From Cyanobacteria bacterium UBA11370 (GTDB lineage: Bacteria; Cyanobacteriota; Cyanobacteriia; Cyanobacteriales; Coleofasciculaceae), in the NCBI GenBank assembly GCA_003486645.1, contig DNGI01000296.1, forward strand, positions 2,116 to 12,970: DNA of 10,855 nucleotides. The letters run 5' to 3'. The translations under genes were made by a program, and so were the position numbers. This document shows positions 8,201 through 10,855 of this stretch, piece after piece. How positions within the stretch are numbered: position 1 is the stretch's first letter; each line of letters opens with the position of its first letter. Under the pieces are notes generated by a model. It saw nothing but the letters and a program-made list of their open reading frames with translations, ran no database searches and was not told the origin of the DNA.

Positions 8201-8497
8201 GGGACTCGGAAAGTGCTTAAAGAGCATGGACTTGATGTTGAGTTAGTGCTGAAACTCCATGAAGGCCGTCCTCATGTTTTAGACTGGATTAAGAATCAGA
8301 AGATTCAGCTCATTATTAATACGCCGTCTGGAGAAGATGCCTTTGCGGATGGTCGTTTAATTCGTCGAACCGCATTAGGTTACAAAATTCCGATTATTAC
8401 TACAATTGCAGGGGGTAAGGCGACAGCCGCCGCGATTCGTTCCTTGCAGTCCCAACCGATGGATGTGAAGGCGTTGCAAGACTATATCGGAAATTAG
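5237..8497 (+). CDS. carB: Carbamoyl-phosphate synthetase large subunit
   Basis: A cytoplasmic enzyme of 1086 aa that makes carbamoyl phosphate from bicarbonate, two ATP and ammonia channelled from CarA, feeding pyrimidine and arginine synthesis. Both ATP-grasp halves are complete. The carboxyphosphate half (about 1-403) has [17 protein letters not shown] (14-30), R129, [12 protein letters not shown] (170-181), [12 protein letters not shown] (244-255) and E300/N302. The oligomerisation domain spans about 404-553. The carbamoyl-phosphate half (about 554-935) has [15 protein letters not shown] (564-578), [15 protein letters not shown] (727-741), [10 protein letters not shown] (801-810) and E854/N856. 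The C-terminal MGS-like allosteric domain has TEGT (987-990) and NTPSG (1028-1032). The ATG at 5237 gives the usual MPRR start; an upstream in-frame TTG at 5201 would add 12 unconserved residues. Odd feature: residues 657-670 are a Q/N/T-rich insert encoded by a 7-nt tandem repeat. carA is not in the window. No Shine-Dalgarno is evident. Confidence 0.97.
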   Translation: MPRRNDLHKILILGSGPIVIGQACEFDYSGTQACKALREEGYEVVLVNSNPASIMTDPETADRTYIEPLTPDIVEKVIAKERPDALLPTMGGQTALNIAVALAKNGVLEKYNVELIGAKLAAIEMAEDRLLFKEAMERIGIGVCPSGIANNLDEAKAIAHKIGSYPLIIRPAFTLGGTGGGIAYNQEEYEEMAQGGVDASPVSQILVERSLLGWKEYELEVMRDLADNVVIICSIENLDPMGVHTGDSITVAPAQTLTDKEYQRLRDYSIRIIREIGVETGGSNIQFAVNPVTGEVIVIEMNPRVSRSSALASKATGFPIAKFAAKLAVGYSLDEIPNDITKKTPASFEPTIDYVVTKIPRFAFEKFPGSEPVLTTQMKSVGEAMAIGRTFQESFQKALRSLEIGRFGWGCDRPEKLPSLEHVRSGLRTPNPDRIFTVRHALQLGMTVEEVYELTSIDPWFLYKFEELLETEKFLKRTPLQNLTKEQLWDVKRQGFSDRQIAFATKTTEDYVRAYRKQLGIVPVYKVVDTCAAEFEAFTPYYYSTYEEETEVLPSDKRKVMILGGGPNRIGQGIEFDYCCCHASYALSKQGFETIMVNSNPETVSTDYDTSDRLYFEPLTKEDVLNIIEAEQPEGIIIQFGGQTPLKLAVPLQEYLTQTNNQQPTTNKQHPKIWGTSPDSIDIAEDRERFEKILRQLDIKQPPNGIARSYGEALEIAKRISYPVVVRPSYVLGGRAMEIVYSDTDLERYMTFAVQVEPEHPILIDKFLENAIEVDVDAIADSTGEVVIGGIMEHIEQAGIHSGDSACSLPYTSLSPTALQTIRTWTYELAKALKVIGLMNIQYAVQGETVYILEANPRASRTVPYVSKATGVPLAGLASRIMSGETLASLGLTSEPIPRHIAIKEAVLPFEKFPGTDVILGPEMRSTGEVMGIDTDFGKAFAKAELAAGQRLPLSGTVFVSTNDRDKLGVVPVVKDLFELGFHIVATEGTRKVLKEHGLDVELVLKLHEGRPHVLDWIKNQKIQLIINTPSGEDAFADGRLIRRTALGYKIPIITTIAGGKATAAAIRSLQSQPMDVKALQDYIGN
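7211..7245 (+). repeat. Heptanucleotide tandem repeat (ACCAACA) inside carB
   Basis: Four exact ACCAACA copies (7211-7238) and one variant AACAACA (7239-7245), read in frame as [11 protein letters not shown] with HPK after it. Seven is not a multiple of three, so gain or loss of one unit would frameshift carB; only changes of three units (21 nt, 7 codons) keep the frame. Heptameric short tandem repeats (STRR class) are well known in cyanobacterial spacers, and a copy inside a core enzyme gene is unusual. The insert falls between the first Rossmann part of the second half (GGQTPLKLA) and WGTSPDSID, a surface-loop position that is much shorter in E. coli CarB as I recall it. Confidence 0.9.
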
Positions 8498-8508
8498 GTT
8501 TATTTAAG

Positions 8509-8650
8509 CAGGAGTCAGCAGTCAGTATTGCGGGAGTTCAGGCTTTTACCGATTTATGAATGGTAAGGATCAAAGATTTAGGATTTATCCGCCAGTTGCA
8601 ACACTCGTTTATTCTTCCTGAACGTCTGAACTTCTGAATTCTGACTCCTG
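8509..8650. repeat. 142-bp palindromic element with 34-bp imperfect arms
   Basis: The outermost 10 bp are an exact inverted repeat (CAGGAGTCAG at 8509-8518, CTGACTCCTG at 8641-8650). The full 34-nt arms (8509-8542 and 8617-8650) match at 26 of 34 positions, the inner ends being GTTCAGG and CCTGAAC. The right arm is built of CTGAA-type direct repeats. The 74-nt centre contains no ORF. The form fits a miniature inverted-repeat element or a repeat-derived hairpin at the end of the carB transcript. No target-site duplication is obvious. Confidence 0.55.
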
Positions 8651-8736
8651 AATTCTTGATTACGTCTTTGGTACTGAAGTGTATTTTTAAATACTTTTAA
8701 TAACTCAAATCTATCAATAAGTTAGAAATAAGGCGC

Positions 8737-8745
8737 TGTTATACT
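8737..8745 (+). promoter_or_regulatory. Extended -10 promoter element
   Basis: TGTTATACT matches the extended -10 form TGnTATAAT with one mismatch in the hexamer. No good -35 hexamer lies 17 nt upstream (ATAAGT), which an extended -10 promoter can do without. It would start a transcript near 8752, about 190 nt ahead of the small ORF at 8941. Confidence 0.35.
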
Positions 8746-8872
8746 CATTGCTAAACAGGGATTAGTCATCAATTGCCTGAAATTATGTTACATTCCTCAG
8801 CAAATCGCTCAGAGCTGAGTACAATCTGGATAGGGAACTGGTTCTAGTGTGCCAGTGTAAGTTCTAAATGAC

Positions 8873-8921
8873 TTGAGTTTCAGGTTAATACCAACCTAAG
8901 AGTCTCAAACATTGAAACAAT
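8873..8921 (+). promoter_or_regulatory. Leader hairpins upstream of the small ORF
   Basis: TTGAG (8873-8877) and AGGTT (8882-8886) pair with AACCT (8893-8897) and CTCAA (8904-8908), giving a two-part stem with an internal loop and a 6-nt apex. A second mini-stem ATTG/CAAT (8911-8914, 8918-8921) follows, and the Shine-Dalgarno begins 7 nt later. The layout would suit translational control of the ORF at 8941 or part of a structured small RNA. Confidence 0.3.
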
Positions 8922-8940
8922 AATTTTAGGGGGATGGAAA

Positions 8941-9069
8941 ATGACGCGATCGCTCATCATCACCAAACTATCGATGAGAGTTGCTAGGAAAGCCACTGCT
9001 CAATGGATTAATTTGGCAAGGGTTGAGATAGACGAAAGTAGATTGTGTATATACTCCGCACAGTCATAA
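8941..9069 (+). CDS. Possible 42-aa small protein, unknown
   Basis: An ATG ORF preceded by AGGGGGA (8928-8934), 6 nt before the start, among the best ribosome binding sites in the window. The product is short, basic in its first half (R3, K9, R13, R16, K17) and has no membrane segment or family motif I recognise; it begins MTRSLIITKLSM and ends with two Ser residues around Ala-Gln. A HIP1 octamer overlaps codons 2-5. An extended -10 element lies about 200 nt upstream and a hairpin 43 nt downstream, which together resemble a small gene. It could also be chance: 42 codons are not long, and codon use gives no clear coding signal. It might equally be a fragment of a decayed gene. Confidence 0.3.
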   Translation: MTRSLIITKLSMRVARKATAQWINLARVEIDESRLCIYSAQS

Positions 9070-9112
9070 ACCGAGCATTCAAGGGTAGCTATTTACCGTT
9101 TATCAATCAGCA

Positions 9113-9134
9113 CCTCTAGCTAACAGCTAAGAGG
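9113..9134 (+). terminator. Compact hairpin after the small ORF
   Basis: CCTCTAGCT (9113-9121) pairs with AGCTAAGAGG (9125-9134): nine pairs, one bulged A, and a 3-nt AAC loop. It starts 43 nt after the small ORF. No U-tract follows on the plus strand (CGATTGCTGACT), so it would be an atypical terminator; a 3' RNA stem is an alternative reading. Confidence 0.35.
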
Positions 9135-9282
9135 CGATTGCTGACTGCTCAAAGTATATGATCTGCTTCGCTTGGCTTCTGATAGCACCGCTTCACAGCG
9201 ACTTTTGGGGAAACTCTTTAGCTTGGTTGATGCCTTGCAATAGTCTTTGAAACTTAAAGTAGACCGATATTAGGTTCAACCG

Positions 9283-9389
9283 GGTTTGGGAGTCAATTGT
9301 CAATACTAGACTGTCAAAACTCATCTGTATTTATTTCTAAACCAAACTTGCCTTTAACAAGCTAGCACTCCCAATTGACTTCCCAAACC
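9283..9389 (-). terminator. Long inverted repeat downstream of apcB
   Basis: The 17 bases GGTTTGGGAGTCAATTG (9283-9299) match the reverse complement of 9372-9389 with a single extra base, separated by a 72-nt spacer that contains a smaller stem CTTG/CAAG (9349-9363). In the apc transcript it begins about 50 nt after the apcB stop. It could be the apcAB transcript end or 3' protective stem, though no U-run follows. The 107-bp size and near-perfect ends also resemble a miniature mobile element inserted where apcC normally lies. Confidence 0.45.
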
Positions 9390-9439
9390 TTTACCAGATA
9401 ACCGACTACAAACTCACTAATTTAATCAGAGAGTTCACC

Positions 9440-9925
9440 TTAGCTCAAACCAGAGCAGATGTAGTCGAAATAAACGCCCATTTCCTTACCAGCATCAGCA
9501 CCCACCAAACTGGCGGTAACTTCTTTCATGGCTTGGATAGCTTGTACGGTTGAGCCAACGGGAACACCCAAAGAATTATAGGTTTCTTTCAAACCGTTGA
9601 GGACACGCTCGTCGAGGATGGACGGATCACCGGCCAACATCGCATAGGTGGCATAGCGCAAGTAGTAGTCCAAGTCACGGATACAAGCCGCATAGCGACG
9701 AGTGGTGTACATATTTCCACCGGGACGAGTTACATCCGAGTAGAGTAAAGACTTGGCAACCGCTTCTTTAACGATCGTTGCGGCGTTAGCGCTGATCGTG
9801 CTAGCAGCCCGCACCCGGAGTTCGCCCGTGGCAAAATAGCCCTTGAGCTTGTCCATGGCGGAGGAGTCTAAGTATTTGCCTTGAACGTCCGAAGAGTTGA
9901 TAACAGAGGTAATTGCGTCTTGCAT
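9440..9925 (-). CDS. apcB: Allophycocyanin beta subunit
   Basis: A 161-aa phycobiliprotein that pairs with ApcA and assembles as (alpha-beta)3 discs in the phycobilisome core, passing excitation energy towards photosystem II. The expected globin-like helical fold is full length. The bilin-binding Cys81 lies in [20 protein letters not shown]. Asn71 in PGGNMY is the position methylated in beta subunits. The N-terminal [20 protein letters not shown] is typical. The frame is open for 20 more codons upstream (to 9985), but these run into the intercistronic hairpin region, and homologues start at MQDAI. AAGGA at 9941-9937 lies 11 nt before this ATG. It is the second gene after apcA, 116 nt downstream, and both are convergent with carB. 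No apcC follows. Confidence 0.97.
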   Translation of the reverse strand: MQDAITSVINSSDVQGKYLDSSAMDKLKGYFATGELRVRAASTISANAATIVKEAVAKSLLYSDVTRPGGNMYTTRRYAACIRDLDYYLRYATYAMLAGDPSILDERVLNGLKETYNSLGVPVGSTVQAIQAMKEVTASLVGADAGKEMGVYFDYICSGLS

Positions 9926-9971
9926 TGATTCTAATTTCCTTATTTCACCTAGTCTCTTGATTCCTTCGTAC

Positions 9972-10015
9972 AGACGCGATCGCAAAAGCTTTCTCTACAG
10001 CACTTTGTCGCGTCT
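9972..10015 (-). promoter_or_regulatory. Strong intercistronic hairpin between apcA and apcB
   Basis: AGACGCGA (9972-9979) pairs perfectly with TCGCGTCT (10008-10015). After a 3-nt bulge the pairing continues with CAAA (9983-9986) to TTTG (10004-10007) and GCT (9988-9990) to AGC (9999-10001), leaving a terminal loop of about 8 nt. One arm contains a HIP1 octamer (9976-9983). It starts 27 nt after the apcA stop and ends 46 nt before the apcB ATG in transcript order. It is a likely RNA-stability or processing element, or partial attenuator, in the dicistronic mRNA. The role is inferred; the structure is seen. Confidence 0.6.
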
Positions 10016-10041
10016 AGAACAGCAGCAAACGGCGTTTAGCC

Positions 10042-10527
10042 TTACTGCATTGCTCCAATTACGTAGTCGAAGTAAGAGCCAGCTTCAGCCGCATCATCCC
10101 CAGACATCATCCCGGTGGCGGCACTCTTCATGGCGCGTACACCTTCGACAACGGCATCGATGGGAGTACCCAAAGACTTGTACATTTCACGAACACCCAC
10201 CAAACCGATTTCTTCAATGGGGGTGACATCGCCAGCTACGATTCCGTAGGTGATCAGGCGCAGGTAGTAGTCGAGGTCGCGCAAGCAAGTTGCTGTCATT
10301 TCTTGACCGTAGGCATTACCACCGGGAGAAACGACATCAGGGCGCTTCTGGAATAACTGATCTCCAGCAGACTTAACAATGCGATCGCGGGAGTCGGTCA
10401 GGGTTTGAGCAACGCGGAGACGACGCTCACCCGATGTAACAAACGCTTTGATCCGGTCTAATTCGCCAGGGCTAAGATAGCGGGCCTCAGCGTCGGCATT
10501 CACGATGGATTTCGTGACGATACTCAT
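10042..10527 (-). CDS. apcA: Allophycocyanin alpha subunit
   Basis: The 161-aa partner of ApcB in the phycobilisome core; it binds one phycocyanobilin at Cys81 ([23 protein letters not shown]81). The usual N-terminus [23 protein letters not shown] is intact, as are PGGNAYGQ (68-75) and the C-terminal [10 protein letters not shown]. Length equals that of the family. The start is supported by GGAGG (10542-10538), 10 nt before the ATG. It is the first gene of a pair with apcB on the minus strand. Its 328-base upstream region contains a structured leader candidate (10617-10705). apcE, often found just upstream of apcA, is not inside the window. Confidence 0.97.
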   Translation of the reverse strand: MSIVTKSIVNADAEARYLSPGELDRIKAFVTSGERRLRVAQTLTDSRDRIVKSAGDQLFQKRPDVVSPGGNAYGQEMTATCLRDLDYYLRLITYGIVAGDVTPIEEIGLVGVREMYKSLGTPIDAVVEGVRAMKSAATGMMSGDDAAEAGSYFDYVIGAMQ

Positions 10528-10616
10528 CGATAGGATTCCTCCAGAAAAGTGTAACCAGGTGTGTTTAAACTGGTGTTCGCATTCTTTAGATAAGCTGAGT
10601 CGCTTTTCCTAATGGG

Positions 10617-10705
10617 CTACATAAATGAGCCTCCTTACTGTTTACTCCCCCACATCTGTAAAACCTACAAGAGCATACTCAGTAGTCTTAGGATGCGTGG
10701 GAGTA
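10617..10705 (-). promoter_or_regulatory. Folded leader block with AAGGAGG and AUG-UAG start-stop
   Basis: Read on the minus strand, TACTCCCAC (10705-10697) pairs with GTGGGGGAGTA (10653-10643), nine pairs with a 2-nt bulge. It encloses a second stem (10696-10673, eight of ten pairs around a 4-nt loop). Six nucleotides later comes a perfect AAGGAGG (10636-10630), 7 nt before an ATG (10622-10620) that is followed at once by TAG (10619-10617). The pair lies 92 nt before the apcA ATG. It may be a ribosome-stalling or leader-control device, or a chance combination. Confidence 0.35.
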
Positions 10706-10821
10706 GCAAGCGATACATTAGGTAAGTGATGCAGCTACCTTCCGCAAATATTTTGCGATAAATTGTTCACATTATTCCTATGTTCGCAACACTTTGTAAT
10801 ATTTCTCCTCAGATTTAGGAA

Positions 10822-10850
10822 GGGGGGGATGGGGAGAGTGGGGGATAGGG
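10822..10850 (+). repeat. Four-run G tract (possible G-quadruplex)
   Basis: G-runs of 7, 4, 5 and 3 (10822-10828, 10831-10834, 10840-10844, 10848-10850) are separated by loops of 2, 5 and 3 nt, fitting the G3+N1-7 quadruplex pattern on the plus strand, which is the template strand for apcA. It also resembles the purine-rich TGGGGAG spacer repeats at 4994, so it may be only a degenerate repeat copy. The window ends 5 nt later, so its full extent is unknown. Confidence 0.5.
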
Positions 10851-10855
10851 AGAGG

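Larger units (their letters stand above)
8498..9439. other. 942-bp spacer between convergent carB and apcB
   Basis: No large ORF and no apcC on either strand. In order it holds a palindromic element (8509-8650), an AT-rich hairpin GTATTT/AAATAC (8681-8694) followed by TTTT that could be a weak carB terminator, an extended -10 element (8737-8745), hairpins ahead of a strong Shine-Dalgarno and 42-codon ORF (8941-9069), a hairpin (9113-9134), and a long inverted repeat (9283-9389) close to the end of apcB. Each is listed separately. No insertion-sequence transposase remnant is recognisable. Confidence 0.6.
10528..10855 (-). promoter_or_regulatory. Promoter and leader region of apcA-apcB
   Basis: Gene-free to the window edge. 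A candidate sigma70-type promoter reads on the minus strand TTACAA (10799-10794), 17 nt, AATAAT (10776-10771), which would give a leader of about 235 nt; the -35 is poor. Just downstream is a 15-nt palindrome with CGCAAA/TTTGCG arms (10743-10757). Nearer the gene are the folded block with its own Shine-Dalgarno and AUG-UAG (10617-10705) and a small stem ACCAG/CTGGT (10554-10558, 10570-10574) just before the apcA Shine-Dalgarno. Light- or nutrient-dependent control is expected for apc genes but no specific factor site is recognised. Confidence 0.45.

Noticed and set aside
9926..9985. Upstream extension of apcB by 20 codons
   Set aside because: Homologues start at MQDAI, and the extension runs into the intercistronic hairpin and carries no conserved residues.
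9897..10226. Plus-strand 109-codon ORF across the apcB-apcA gap
   Set aside because: Antisense to two intact phycobiliprotein genes, Ser/Arg/Gln-rich, and no ribosome site.
10764..10784. TGTTCAC/TGTTCGC pair as a regulator binding site upstream of apcA
   Set aside because: Only a short direct repeat, with no match to a consensus I can name, so it is not strong enough to list.

Overview
This is cyanobacterial chromosomal DNA. Two independent signs support that: the allophycocyanin genes apcA and apcB lie on the minus strand at the right-hand end, and at least eleven copies of the HIP1 octamer GCGATCGC occur in 10.9 kb (starts 277, 1060, 2997, 5705, 6468, 6726, 7068, 7568, 8946, 9976, 10381), where chance predicts about 0.2. 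Long intergenic spacers with heptamer-type tandem repeats, TGGGGAG runs and degenerate palindromes suggest a filamentous or otherwise repeat-rich lineage, but the genus cannot be read from the sequence.

Left part (1-3526): a 245-base leader with two adjacent small palindromes and a good Shine-Dalgarno precedes one large gene (1070 aa). Its product reads as two membrane SLATT-type modules, a nucleoside-deoxyribosyltransferase/TIR-like Rossmann domain, a TPR-S (DUF4071-like) helical scaffold and a C-terminal SLOG/LOG-like Rossmann domain. In established classifications these are parts of nucleotide- or NAD-triggered immune and suicide systems. Here signal maker, sensor and membrane effector appear to be fused in one protein. 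This is the most interesting object in the window.

Middle part (3917-8497): two housekeeping genes on the plus strand. The first encodes a polytopic polyprenyl-phosphate sugar-1-phosphate transferase of the MraY/WecA/TagO family (surface polysaccharide initiation). The second is a complete carB, the large subunit of carbamoyl-phosphate synthetase. carB carries an in-frame heptanucleotide microsatellite that adds a Gln/Asn/Thr-rich loop to its second ATP-grasp half. The two genes are 246 bases apart and need not form an operon.

8498-9439 has no large gene. It holds a 142-bp palindromic element, a possible small transcription unit (extended -10 element, folded leader, strong Shine-Dalgarno, 42-codon ORF, hairpin) and a 107-bp inverted-repeat structure just downstream of apcB.

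Right part (9440-10855): apcA followed by apcB on the minus strand, convergent with carB. They encode the alpha and beta subunits of allophycocyanin, the phycobilisome core pigment. A strong hairpin lies between them. The 328-base region upstream of apcA has a foldable domain directly before a perfect AAGGAGG and an AUG-UAG start-stop pair. The usual third gene, apcC, does not follow apcB. A four-run G-rich tract sits at the window edge.
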